This document shows positions 8,642 to 20,200 of a DNA stretch of 64,000 bases, one piece after another. Location of the stretch: assembly GCF_002356315.1 (NCBI RefSeq), contig NZ_AP018164.1, positions 3,720,001-3,784,000 of the forward strand, read 5' to 3'. Position 1 is the stretch's first letter. Every line of letters starts with the position of its first letter. Both the position numbers and the translations under genes were made by a program. The notes beneath the pieces are model-generated. The model saw nothing but the letters and a program-made list of their open reading frames with translations. It was not told the origin of the DNA and did no database searches. Source of the stretch: Mycobacterium shigaense (GTDB lineage: Bacteria; Actinomycetota; Actinomycetes; Mycobacteriales; Mycobacteriaceae).

Positions 8642-9016
8642 TCACGCCCAAATCCCTTGCTGGTAACCGCAATTCCACACCTCGGTGATCCTGCCGTCCA
8701 CGACTCGGAAGATTTCGATGCTGCCGACGGTGGTCTCGGTGCCGTCTTTCAGCCGCATCGGCGACTGGTACACGATGGCCACATGCTCGCCATCGTCGCC
8801 GGCCACGACCAGGTTGAGGTCGAAGCGGATGGTTTCGAACATGGCCCAGTGATCGATGATTCGATTCACCGCGTCCTCATGCGCGAGGACTTTCGCCCCG
8901 CCCACCTCGTGCCTGGTCACCGTCTGGCCCATCAGCTCGTCGGCGAGCGCGAAGTCGCGCTGATTCCACACGACGAGGTTGTACAGCTCCACCACTTCTC
9001 GCGCAGTCCGCGTCAT
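8642..9016 (-). CDS. SnoaL-like / NTF2-fold protein
   Basis: A 124-residue cone-shaped alpha+beta protein of the nuclear transport factor 2 superfamily: long N-terminal helices (REVVELYNLVVWNQRDFALADELMG) followed by a curved sheet ending in GSIEIFRVVDGRITEVWNCGYQQG. Such proteins are isomerases, cyclases or ligand binders; no function can be fixed here. The start MTRTAREV at 9016 is chosen over an upstream ATG at 9049 because GGAGG lies 7 bp before it. Confidence 0.8.
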   Translation of the reverse strand: MTRTAREVVELYNLVVWNQRDFALADELMGQTVTRHEVGGAKVLAHEDAVNRIIDHWAMFETIRFDLNLVVAGDDGEHVAIVYQSPMRLKDGTETTVGSIEIFRVVDGRITEVWNCGYQQGIWA

Positions 9017-9234
9017 GCAAACACCTCCAGGGCACCAGGTCGCCGGCATCGCGCAGCTCGCCGACTACGGCCCGCGGCACCGAGTTCTGCCGGAACGTTA
9101 CGCCGCGTTCCAATTGGGTAACACTGAACGCTCTTTCGGCGCGGCAAACGCCGAACGGAATGGCCGTCAGGTAATTTGAATTCAATTCGCCCAACGTTGG
9201 ACGTATCCCCCATTTCGCTGGATGGAGAATGCCA

Positions 9235-9405
9235 ATGTACAAACGTGAAACTGAACGATGCCGAAAATGTCAGGGTTTAGCAGATGCCCTCGTCTGGTAT
9301 CAGTACACATCGGAAGGCAACCCGGTCGGACGAATCATTCACCGGATCCGCTGCAGGCACGGCTGCCGGGGCCTGGTCGTGGACGGACCCGGCGCACGCT
9401 GCTAG
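9235..9405 (+). CDS. 56-residue Cys-rich protein, probable zinc ribbon
   Basis: A short gene with GGAG 7 bp before its ATG. Cysteines are at residues 9, 12, 40, 44 and 56, arranged Cx2C-x27-Cx3C, with the local motifs C-R-K-C-Q-G and R-I-R-C-R-H-G-C-R-G. The four paired cysteines are a plausible structural zinc site. A second protein in this window, at 37624-37857, has exactly the same Cx2C-x27-Cx3C spacing and the same CxxCxG and IxRIRCxxGCxG motifs, which argues that both are real genes of one small family. Base composition is less GC-rich at the 5' end. Function unknown. Confidence 0.65.
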   Translation: MYKRETERCRKCQGLADALVWYQYTSEGNPVGRIIHRIRCRHGCRGLVVDGPGARC

Positions 9406-9470
9406 CCAATTCGCTGCGGGTCAACGCCGAGTTTTAATGCTCAGCGCTATTATTCTTGCGCACTGAATTG

Positions 9471-9746
9471 TCATCGCCAGCTAGCGGGCAAGTCGACCAG
9501 ATGGTTCGGGCAAATGTCTTGCACCGCCACGGACATGATGTCCCGCGCCGCCTGAGCTGACATCTTGGCGCGCAGCATCATAAAGGCGTATTCGGCCGGG
9601 GCGTATCCCGCCTGCGGTCCCGCCGGGTCGTCCATCAGCTGGCACGCCTCCTGCTCCCGGGCAGTGTCCGCATGGGCCACGCCGGTACCACTCAGCGAAA
9701 AAAGGCCCGCCACGCCGCCGACGATGAGCGTCGCAATAACCTTCAC
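9471..9746 (-). CDS. DUF732-family small secreted protein
   Basis: A 91-residue protein with a classical signal peptide (MKVIATLIVGGVAGLFSLSG, predicted cleavage after AHA near residue 26) and a helical mature part of about 65 residues typical of DUF732, including two cysteines (EACQLMDD and VQDICPNHL) likely to form a disulfide. Mycobacteria carry many such exported proteins of unknown role. Confidence 0.85.
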   Translation of the reverse strand: MKVIATLIVGGVAGLFSLSGTGVAHADTAREQEACQLMDDPAGPQAGYAPAEYAFMMLRAKMSAQAARDIMSVAVQDICPNHLVDLPASWR

Positions 9747-9977
9747 TGGCGATCCTCCCCGGCCGACGAGCCAACGACCAGGATAGGGCGCCGCCGACGG
9801 CCGCGCCCCGGCCGCAGCGGCGCGCGTCGGTCATCGTTTCGGTAACGCGATTCTCGACTCTGCGAGAGCCTAGGCGTCACCGCCCACGCTTTAGGGGCGC
9901 GCAAGCGGTTGGTTCGCGGCTTCTGAACTGGAATAACCGGGACTGAACGGGAGTTTTGCGGCGTTACAGTTGAGATT

Positions 9978-9992
9978 GGTAATGTCATTACC
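9978..9992. promoter_or_regulatory. Palindromic operator-like site GGTAATG-T-CATTACC
   Basis: A perfect 7-bp dyad around one central base, 36 bp upstream of the amidohydrolase start and between two divergent genes. Symmetry and position suggest a repressor site (TetR type most likely); no TetR gene is adjacent. Confidence 0.55.
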
Positions 9993-10027
9993 CCTACAGT
10001 GTCCATGAGACTTCCAGGAGACGCCTG

Positions 10028-11257
10028 ATGCCATCACGCGAGCTGTCCTACCCGGTGTTCGATGCCGACAACCACTTCTACGAGCCGAAGGAAGCCCTGA
10101 CCCAGTTTTTGCCGGATCACCGCAAGGGCATTATCGACTACATCGACGTCCATGGGCGGACCAAGATCGTCGTCCGCAACACCATCAGCGACTACATCCC
10201 CAACCCGACGTTCGAGGTGGTCGCGAGGCCAGGCGCGCAGGAGGAGTATTTCCGCCACGGTAGCGGCGGCAAGAGCTACCGCGAGGTGATGGGCAAGCCG
10301 ATGAAGGCCATCCCCGCCTTCCGCGATCCCGCGGCCCGGCTCGAGGTGCTCGACGGACTCGGCCTGGACTACACACTGATGTTTCCCACGCTGGCCAGCC
10401 TGGTCGAGGAGCGACTCAAGGACGACCCAGACGCCATCCTGGACATCATCCACGGGCTGAACCAATGGATGTACGAGACTTGGCGATTCGACTACGAGGG
10501 CCGCATCTTCTCCACGCCGGTCATCAACCTCGCCAGGATCGACCGTGCCATCGAGGAACTCGAATGGTGTGTGGAGCGTGGCGCCAAGACCGTGCTGGTT
10601 CGTCCGGCGCCGGTGCCGGGCTATCGCGGCACCCGCTCCTTCGGCCTGCCGGAGTTCGACCCGTTCTGGGACGCCTGCGTGAAGGCCGGCATCCCGGTTT
10701 CGATGCACGCCTCGGACAGCGGTTACGCCGCCTACCTCAACGACTGGGAGCCCGGCGACGAGTTCAAGCCGTTCAAGCCCACTTCGTTCCGGATGGTCGC
10801 AATGGGCAAGCGGCCCATCGAGGACACCATGGCGGCACTGGTGTGCCACGGCGCCTTCAACCGCAATCCCGACCTGCGCATCCTGTCGGTCGAGAACGGC
10901 GCGTCGTGGGTGCCCTACCTCTTCTACCAGTTCAGGGACGTCTACTCGAAGATGCCGCAGGAGTTCCCCGAGGACCCGATCGAGGCATTCAAACGTTGCG
11001 TGTACGTCGCGCCCTTCTGGGAGGACAACTTCAAGCAGATGGCCGACCTGTGCGGCATCGACCGGGTCATCTTCGGCTCGGACTGGCCGCACCCCGAGGG
11101 CCTGGCCGACCCGATCAACCTCGTCGGTGATCTCGAAGCGCATGGGCTCGACGATGACGGCGTCCGAAAGGTCATGGGCGGCAACATGGTTGACCTGTTC
11201 AAGGTCGAGAACAAGAAGGTCTACAAGCCCGACGTTCCGGCCCTTGTCCTGGCCTGA
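10028..11257 (+). CDS. Amidohydrolase-family metal-dependent hydrolase
   Basis: A 409-residue TIM-barrel protein of the amidohydrolase_2 group (ACMSD/decarboxylase-like). The N-terminal metal-ligand strand reads FDADNHFYEP in place of the common HxH, a form frequent in actinobacterial members. A later His occurs in IPVSMHASDSGY and the C-terminal Asp in RVIFGSDWPHPEG. It probably hydrolyses or decarboxylates a small organic acid; substrate unknown. AGGAG precedes the ATG by 7 bp. A palindromic operator lies upstream. It ends convergently with the NRPS gene, 41 bp apart. Confidence 0.85.
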   Translation: MPSRELSYPVFDADNHFYEPKEALTQFLPDHRKGIIDYIDVHGRTKIVVRNTISDYIPNPTFEVVARPGAQEEYFRHGSGGKSYREVMGKPMKAIPAFRDPAARLEVLDGLGLDYTLMFPTLASLVEERLKDDPDAILDIIHGLNQWMYETWRFDYEGRIFSTPVINLARIDRAIEELEWCVERGAKTVLVRPAPVPGYRGTRSFGLPEFDPFWDACVKAGIPVSMHASDSGYAAYLNDWEPGDEFKPFKPTSFRMVAMGKRPIEDTMAALVCHGAFNRNPDLRILSVENGASWVPYLFYQFRDVYSKMPQEFPEDPIEAFKRCVYVAPFWEDNFKQMADLCGIDRVIFGSDWPHPEGLADPINLVGDLEAHGLDDDGVRKVMGGNMVDLFKVENKKVYKPDVPALVLA

Positions 11258-11298
11258 TCGAGCAGATGATGCAAGCGTCGCCGGGCTCGAGGAAGTTC

Positions 11299-14200
11299 TC
11301 AGGTCTGCACTGAAGTTCTGAGCTGCTCGCCGTACATGGTCAGCGCCGCAGCGGTGAGCATGTCGTTGTGAGCACAGTCGACGGCGTATTCGGTGATGTC
11401 GCCGGTGACATAAGGTTGCCAACCCTCTAGCTGGGATAGGTCGCTGCGCTGTCCATCTCGCGCAGCGGAGAAGATGAACACGTCGCCGTCGAACACATCG
11501 GGTGCGTGGTGTCGGAAATAGACCTGATTGTCCGTGGCATTTTGCACCATGAACTCGAAGAGCTCGCGCGATGGAAGAGTGACCTCGGTTGCTTGCTTCG
11601 ATACGTCACCTGTCTGAGCTGACTCGGTGAAGTACTTCAAAATGTGACTCTCGACTTGACTTTCGTCCAGCGCCTGGTTGCTCAGTGAGTTGTCGGGACT
11701 GCGCGGCGGATCCAGCAGGATCAGGCGTTCGACTACGCAACCGCGGCTAAGTAGTTCAATGGCGAGCTGGTGGACGACGATCGCCCCGAACGACCAGCCG
11801 AGGAGCTTGTAAGGCCCAGTGGGATAAGCCTTTTGGAGCCTATCGGCGTAGTTGGCGGCCATACTTCGAATGGATCGCGGCTTGGCGTCATCAGTTGGCG
11901 GGGTCTGATTGATGCCGATGACCGGGCAGTCCACATAGTCGCCGAGGGTTCGATACGGCCAGCTGAGCCCGGATCCTTCGTGAATGCAGACCAGCGGAGC
12001 GCCCGAACCTTCTTTGAAGAACTCAACAGGAACCACTTCCACCGAGCTGGCCCACTCGCCGACCTGCCTGCTGAGGCTGCTGACGGACGGCGCTTCGAAC
12101 AGCACGCGCACGGCGAAGGTGGTGCCGAGGGCCTTGTTGATCGTGGCGATCAAGCGGACCGCGGCTAGCGAATCTCCACCGAGGTCGAAAAACGAGTCGT
12201 CCACACCGACGCGCGGCACGCCCAGCACCCGAGCGTAGATCCCGGCGATGATCTCTTCGGTCGGACCACTGGGCGCACGGTAACGCTGGACCTGCTGATA
12301 ATCCGGGACCGGCAAAGCGCGAGTGTCCAACTTGCCATTGACCGTCAACGGCAACGCCTGCACCACCACAACCGCAGCCGGCACCATATACGCCGGCAAC
12401 CGCTGCCCGAGCTGCACCCGAGCGGTCTCCGCATCGACCGAACCCGTGACATAACCGACCAGACGCTTGTCACCGGGGCGGTCCTCACGCACCACCACCG
12501 CCGCCTGCTCCACCCCACCCACACCAAGCAACGCCGCTTGTATTTCACCAAGCTCGACCCGGTAACCACGGATCTTGACCTGCTCATCGGCCCGACCCAA
12601 ATACTGCAACTGCCCATCAGCGCCCCACCGCACCACATCCCCGGTGCGATACATACGCTGCCCCGGCCCCCCGAACGAGCACGCCACAAACCGCGACGCC
12701 GTCAACCCCGCACGGCCCACATACCCCACACCCACACCCCGACCCGCCACATACAACTCCCCGGCTACGCCGACCGGCACCGGCGCCAGCCACGGGTCAA
12801 GTACGAAAACCGCTGCGCCCGCAATAGGTGTGCCGATCGGTACCACCGGCGAGCCTGCGGTCAGCGGCGCACTCATCGCCGCATACACCGTCGCCTCGGT
12901 CGGCCCGTACGCATTGATCGCGACCCGCCCGGGCGCGGCCCAGCGGTCGACCACCTCGGCCGGACACGCCTCACCGCCGAGCAACAACGCTGTCGACTCC
13001 AGGCCCTCCGGCTCGAGCATCGCCACCGCAGACGGCGTCTGCGTCAACACACTGACGCCTTCGGCCACCAATAACTCGTGGAAATCCCGCGGCGAGGCGG
13101 CCACCGCTTCGGGCACCACCAGCAATCGCCGGCCTGTGCACAGCGCCCCCCAGATCTCCCACACCGAGAAGTCGAACGCTGACGAATGGCATTGCGTCCA
13201 GACTTGCCCGGGCGGCAGGCCCGCATCGAGCGACTCGACGAGCCAGCTAGCGTTGCGGTGCTCGATGGCAACACCTTTGGGACTTCCGGTGGTGCCCGAG
13301 GTGTAGATGATGTAGGCGATGTTCTGCGCGGCCGGCGCCGGTAACGCGGTGTCGGGATAAACCAGTAGAGCGGCATCAGCGACATCGACCACCGGCACCT
13401 CGTAATCGCGCAGCCGGTCGGCAAACGCCTCCGTCGTGATGATCGCGCTTGTCGTGGTATCAGCGAGCATGAATCGGATACGGGTGTCGGGCAACTCTGG
13501 GTCGATCGGCAGGTAGGCTGCGCCGGTCTTGAGCACCGCCAGCATCGACACGATGGCCTCGGCGCACCGGGGATACAGCAGGGCCACGCAGTGGCCCGGT
13601 CCGATGCCTCTTGCGACGAGCAAGTGTGCCAACCGGTTAGCGGCCCGATCCAGCTCGTGATAGGTCAGTGTGCGATCCCGGTAAGTCACCGCTGCGGCCT
13701 GGGGTGCGGCGGCCACCCGGGCGGCGAACAGTGCCGGAATCGACACTGTGGCACTGACCGGTGAGGTAAGCGCGGCCCGGTTGCTGAGGTCGTCGAGGCG
13801 GATATGTTCGAGTTCGTCGAGCACATCCAACGACGACAGCCGCCGACTGGGGTCGGCCGTCATCGCCACCAGCAGCCGCCGCCAACGCCCGATCAACGTC
13901 TCGATGGTGTGCGCATCAAACACATCGGTGCGAAATTCGACCGTCCCGCCGATCCCGGCCAGCGCCCCGGTATCGGTGAAACTCTCCGCTAGCGAGAACG
14001 CCAAATCCATACGCGCAGTAGCGGTGTCGACCGACAACGGGGTGACACTGAGATCACCTAACGCCTGCTTGCCCGGACTGTTGTTCTGCCAGGCCAGCAA
14101 CACCTGAACCAGGGGGTGGTGCGCCAACGACCTGGTCGGGTTGAGCCGATCAACGACCGCCTCGAACGGCACATCCTGATGCTCGTAGGCGGCCAGGCTG

Positions 14201-17200
14201 CGCTGACGTACCTGGGTCACCAGTTCGGCCACGGTGGGTTCGCCGTCGGCCTGCACCCGCAACACCAGAGTGTTGACGAAAAATCCCACCGCGTCTTCCA
14301 GGACCGGATCACCGCGCCCCGCGATCGGGAAGGCCACCGCCACATCAGAACCCGCACCGAGTTTGACCAACAGCACCGCCAGCGCGGCCTGGACCACCAT
14401 AAAGCTGGTCGCATTCTGCGCCGCGGCCAGCCCACGCACCTGCTGCTGCAACTCGGCCGGCCAGTCGATGGACACCGTGGCGCCGCGCTGATCGGCCACC
14501 AAGGGGTAAGGCCGATCGGTGGGAAGCGCCACCCGCTCGGGCATCCCGGCCAACGCCTCTTCCCAGTACGCCAACTGCGTGCTGACACGGCTGTGCGGAT
14601 CTTGCAGCTCGCCCCACTGCGCGCGCTGCCACAAGGTGTAATCGGCGTACTGCACAGCCAGCGGGGCCCAGCCCGGGGCCTGCCCCGCACACCGACTGGC
14701 ATAGGCCACCCCGAGGTCACGCGCCAGTGGCCCCAGCGACCCACCGTCGGCCGCGATATGATGCACCACCGCGGCCAACACGTGCTCTTCCGGCCCGATA
14801 CGGAAAAGCCTTGCCCGCGAAGGGACATCGACAGCCAAATCGAACGAATGCCGGGCCACCTCGGTCACGGCCTCGTCCAATTGACTTGCCGGCCAACCGC
14901 AGGCATCGATGACCTGCCACCCGAAATCGGCCCGCTCGGCAGGCACAACCACCTGCTGAGGAATTCCGTCCGGCGCGACGATGACAGTACGCAGGCTCTC
15001 ATGACGACCCACCACGTCGGCAAGCGCGGCACCGAGCGCCTCGACATCCAGCTCGCCACCCAGCCGCACCGCGATCGCCACGTTGTAAGCCGGTGAAGGA
15101 CCCTGCAATTGATCAACGAACCACAAACGGCGCTGCGCGAACGACAACGGAATAACCGCCGGCCGCGCACCGGCCACCAGCGGTTCAAACCCGCCACCCG
15201 CATCGCCTTGCCCAGCCAAAACCGCCAACTGGCCCGCAGTGGATGCCTCGAACAAGGTACGCACCCCGAGGCTGATATCCAAAGCAGCATTGATCGTGGC
15301 AACCAGCCGCATCGCCGACAGCGAATCTCCACCGAGGTCGAAAAACGAGTCGTCCACACCGACGCGCGGCACGCCCAGCACCCGAGCGTAGATCCCGGCG
15401 ATGATCTCTTCGGTCGGACCACTGGGCGCACGGTAACGCTGGACCTGCTGATAATCCGGGACCGGCAAAGCGCGAGTGTCCAACTTGCCATTGACCGTCA
15501 ACGGCAACGCCTGCACCACCACAACCGCAGCCGGCACCATATACGCCGGCAACCGCTGCCCGAGCTGCACCCGAGCGGTCTCCGCATCGACCGAACCCGT
15601 GACATAACCGACCAGACGCTTGTCACCGGGGCGGTCCTCACGCACCACCACCGCCGCCTGCTCCACCCCACCCACACCAAGCAACGCCGCTTGTATTTCA
15701 CCAAGCTCGACCCGGTAACCACGGATCTTGACCTGCTCATCGGCCCGACCCAAATACTGCAACTGCCCATCAGCGCCCCACCGCACCACATCCCCGGTGC
15801 GATACATACGCTGCCCCGGCCCCCCGAACGAGCACGCCACAAACCGCGACGCCGTCAACCCCGCACGGCCCACATACCCCACACCCACACCCCGACCCGC
15901 CACATACAACTCCCCGGCTACGCCGACCGGCACCCTGCGCAGGCTGGCATCCAACACGAACAGACCCGCACCGGGCACGGGCACACCGATCGGCACCACC
16001 GGCGAGCCTGCGGTCAGCGGCGCACTCATCGCCGCATACACCGTCGCCTCGGTCGGCCCGTACGCATTGATCGCGACCCGCCCGGGCGCGGCCCAGCGGT
16101 CGACCACCTCGGCCGGACACGCCTCACCGCCGAGCAACAACGCTGTCGACTCCAGGCCCTCCGGCTCGAGCATCGCCACCGCAGACGGCGTCTGCGTCAA
16201 CACACTGACACCTTCGGCCACCAACAACTCGTGGAAATCCCGCGGCGAGGCGGCCACCGCTTCGGGCACCACCAGCAACCGCCCACCACTGCACAGCGCC
16301 CCCCAGATCTCCCACACCGAGACGTCGAACGCGTAGGAGTGCCATTGCGACCACACCTGCCCGGGACTCTGGGGTAACGGTCCGGCCTGCAGTAACTGCA
16401 GCAGTGAGGTGACGTTGTCATGCGTGATGGCAACACCTTTGGGACTTCCGGTGGTGCCCGAGGTGTAGATGATGTAGGCGATGTTCTGCGCGGCCGGCGC
16501 CGGTAACGCGGTGTCGGGATAAACCAGTAGAGCGGCATCAGCGACATCGACCACCGGCACCTCGTAATCGCGCAGCCGCTCCCGCAAGCCCGCAGTGGTG
16601 ATCACCGCACTCGGTGCCGCATCCGACAGAATCGCGTTTACCCGGGCGTCGGGTTGCGCCGAGTCGATCGGCACATACGCCGCACCAGTTTTCAGAACTC
16701 CCAATATCGCCACGATTGCCTGTGCGGAACGCTCTAAGAGCAGCACGACTCGCTGCCCGGGGACCACCCCACGGTCAATCAACAAGTGCGCCAACCGGTT
16801 AGCAGCCTGATCCAGTTCACGGTAGGTCAGCGAACGGTCGCCGTGGGTCACCGCCGTCGCCCCCGGCGCGGCAACGACCCTTGCCTCGAACAATTCCGGA
16901 AGCGATGCCAATCTTGACCCCGGCCGGGTCAGCTCGCTCCGGTTGCCGAGTTCGTCGAGGCGGATATGTTCGAGTTCGTCGAGCACATCCAACGACGACA
17001 GCCGCCGACTGGGGTCGGCCGTCATCGCCACCAGCAGCCGCCGCCAACGCCCGATCAACGTCTCGATGGTGTGCGCATCAAACACATCGGTGTCGTATTC
17101 GACGCGGAGCCCTAGTTCGGTACCCGGAATGGCTTGCAACGACAGCGGATAATGGTTGAATTCGCGGGTGCTGAACCCGCTGATCGCCAAATCCCCGACG

Positions 17201-20200
17201 GCGCCCAACGCCGCGGCATCGACCGGATAGTTCTCGTAAACGAAAAGGGTGTCGAACAATTGCTCATGACCGCTGAGGCGATGAATATCGCTGAGCGCCA
17301 GATGCTGGTGCTCAAGTGTGTAGTTGTGCGCAGTGCGCAGCTGGTCCAGCAGGTCTGCGGTGGTAGTCGTCGAGACGATATTGGCCCGCACCGGCACGGT
17401 GTTGATCAACAGGCCCAGCATCGTTTCAGCGCCTGCTATTTCGGTTGGGCGCCCGGAGACTGCGGTGCCGAAGACGACATCGTGCTGGCCGGTAAGCCCA
17501 CCCAGCAGCTGCGCCCAGGCGCCCTGCAGCACGGTGTTGACGGTGGTATGCGAGGAGCGGGCCAGCTCACCGACAGCCCGCGTGAGGTGCTCGGGCACGC
17601 GGAAAACCGCAAGGCCGCGCCGGCCCCGCCGCGACCGGGCCGACGGCGCCACCAGGGTGGGTGTGTCGAAACCGGCCAGGACTTCACGCCAAACCGCCTC
17701 GGCCGCAGCATGATCCCGATCGGCCAACCAGCTGACATATCTGCGATAGGGCACCGCGGTGCTCAGCCGCTGCCGGTAGTAGCCGGCGAATATCTCCTGG
17801 AGCAGGATGGGCAGGGACCAACCATCGAGCACGATGTGATGATTGGTCAACACCAGCCGATGACGGTCGTCGGCGATACGGATCAGCGCCACCCGGAAGG
17901 CCGGTTGATCGGCCAGCTCATGTACCGCGGCACGCTCACTTGCGCAGAGGTTTCCGATCGCATCGTCGATGTCGACGTCGTTGTCCAACTCGACATACCG
18001 CCAGGGCAACACCGGCGCGAGCGGGACGACCTGTACCGGCTCGTCGAACCGTTGGCAGAATCGCGCGGCCAAGTGCGGGTGCCGACCGAGCACGGTGTGC
18101 ACGGCCTCGTGCAGTCGGTGCTGGTCGAGTCGGCCGGCCAGGGCGATGTCCAGCTGGACCGCGTAGATGTCGTCGTCGTCGCGTTGCGCGGAGTGGAAGA
18201 GCAGTCCTTGCTGCAGCGGGGTCAGCGGCAACACATCGGCGATCGGATAGTGCTGCAGCTCGTCGAGTTGGGGTTGGGTCAGCCGGGCCGGAGCGATATC
18301 CGAAGGCGTCAACCCGCCTCCGCCACAGCGCACGTGCGCGCAGATCCCGGCCAAGGCCTCGAACCACAACCGATTGAGTTGGTGGATCTGTGCGTGGTCG
18401 ATGGCCGACGGCGCCCACGTCCAGTGGGCGTGCAGCTGCGGCCCGGTCTCGGTCTCGACGGTGGCGGCGTTGAGTTCCACCGTGTGCAGCAACGGGATGG
18501 GTAGCGCGCCGGTGACGGCAGCGACCGCTGCGCCGTCCTGCGAGATCCGCCACAACTCGCCGGAAAGATCCGCGGCGCCGCCGCTCGGCCGGCCCAAGTA
18601 GTTGAACCCGATCACCGGGTCCGACCCACCGAGATCCACCTCGGGGTTCAGGTAACGCAACAGTCCGTATGACCACGAGTCGGGCAGGGCGCGAAGTTGT
18701 TCCTTGGCGTTTTTGACCAGCGCGCCCAGTTCGTGGCCGCCGGCGGCCACGGTGGCCCCGTCCAGTCCACCCACCGACAATGCCACTGGATATTTGTTGG
18801 TGAACCAGCCTACCGTGCGCGACAACTCCACTCCGGCGGCCAAATCCTCGTGGCGCCCATGGCTTTCCACATCGATGCCGATCGGCAGCACCCGATCGGC
18901 GCCGCCGAATTGGGCCCAGGCCAGACCGAAGGCGATCAACAGAATGTCCTGCACGCCGGCATGAAACGCCGAGGGCACCGCACCGAGCAGCATCCGGGTG
19001 GTCTCGGTGTCCAAGGCCGCCGAGAGGGTTCCGGCATTGGCATAGGTGTCGATCTCCGGTCGCACCGCAGGTAGAGCCGCCGGTACCGCTGTGACGTGCC
19101 GCCACGCCCGTGCCCGGGCCACCACCTCCGGGTGGTGGGCGTGCTCCGCCAACAGCGCCGACCACCGGGCGAACGAAGTCCCGCCACTGGGCAACGTCAC
19201 TCCCTGACCCGCGCGGTGTTGCGCCCAGGCGATGTTGAGGTCTTCCACCAGCACCCGCCACGACACCGCGTCGACGGCCAGATGATGTGCGATCAAGACC
19301 AACTGGCGGGTGGACGTCACCCACAAAGCGCTCAGCACAGACCCAGCGGCGGGGTCCAACCATGAGCGGGCGTCAATGAGCGCTTCGTCGCTCAATGCAT
19401 CCACGGCGTGCAGGCAATCGGTCGCCCGCACCGCGCCCGCTTCGGACACCGCCGCTGACCAGTCGCCGGTGCCGCCAGAGCCGAAGCCGTCGACCCGCAG
19501 CCGTAACATGGCGTGCCGATCCAGTAGTGCCTGAACCAGCACAGCCACATCGGATTCGCGCACCCCTACGGGGGCCTGAACCACCACGGTTTGGTTGAAC
19601 TGATCGATCGGACCGTCTACCTCGCGCAGCCAGCGCATGATCGGGGTGGGCACCACCGCGCCGTTTCCCGCGTCGGCCACTTCGGCGGCATCCGCGGTGA
19701 CCACCGCCACCCGGGCCAACTGCGCTACCGTCTGCTCGACGAACACATCTCGCGTTCGGAAGGCGACGCCGGCCGCCCGCGCCTGCGCCACCAACCGCAT
19801 CGCGGACAGCGAATCCCCGCCCAGGTCGAAGAATGACTCGTCGACGCCCACCCGTTCCAGCCCGAGCACCTGGGCGTAGATCCCGGCCAGTACCTCCTCG
19901 ACGGCAGTGGCCGGCAGGCGCGAAACAGCAGTCGTGTCATGGAAGCTCGGTGCTGGCAATGCACGTTTGTCGAGCTTGCCGTTGACGGTGAGCGGGAGGG
20001 CGGCCAGCGCCACCACAGCGGAGGGCACCAGGTATGGCGGCAGCCGCTCGGCCAGCAGGGTGCGCACCTCATAAGGATCTGCCGTTCCGGTGATGTAGCC
20101 CACCAGAGTCTTGTCACCGGGCCGGTCCTCACGGGCGATCACCGCCGCGGATTGGACTCCGGCCAACCCGGCGAGCGCCGCCTGCACCTCACCAAGCTCG

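Noticed and set aside
10034..11422. 462-codon minus-strand open frame
   Set aside because: Antisense to the amidohydrolase; composition is that of a high-GC shadow frame and no motif is present.
13044..13424. CRISPR or tandem-repeat array suggested by repeated NRPS stretches
   Set aside because: Repeats are long, coding and only two-fold; they are module homology, not an array.
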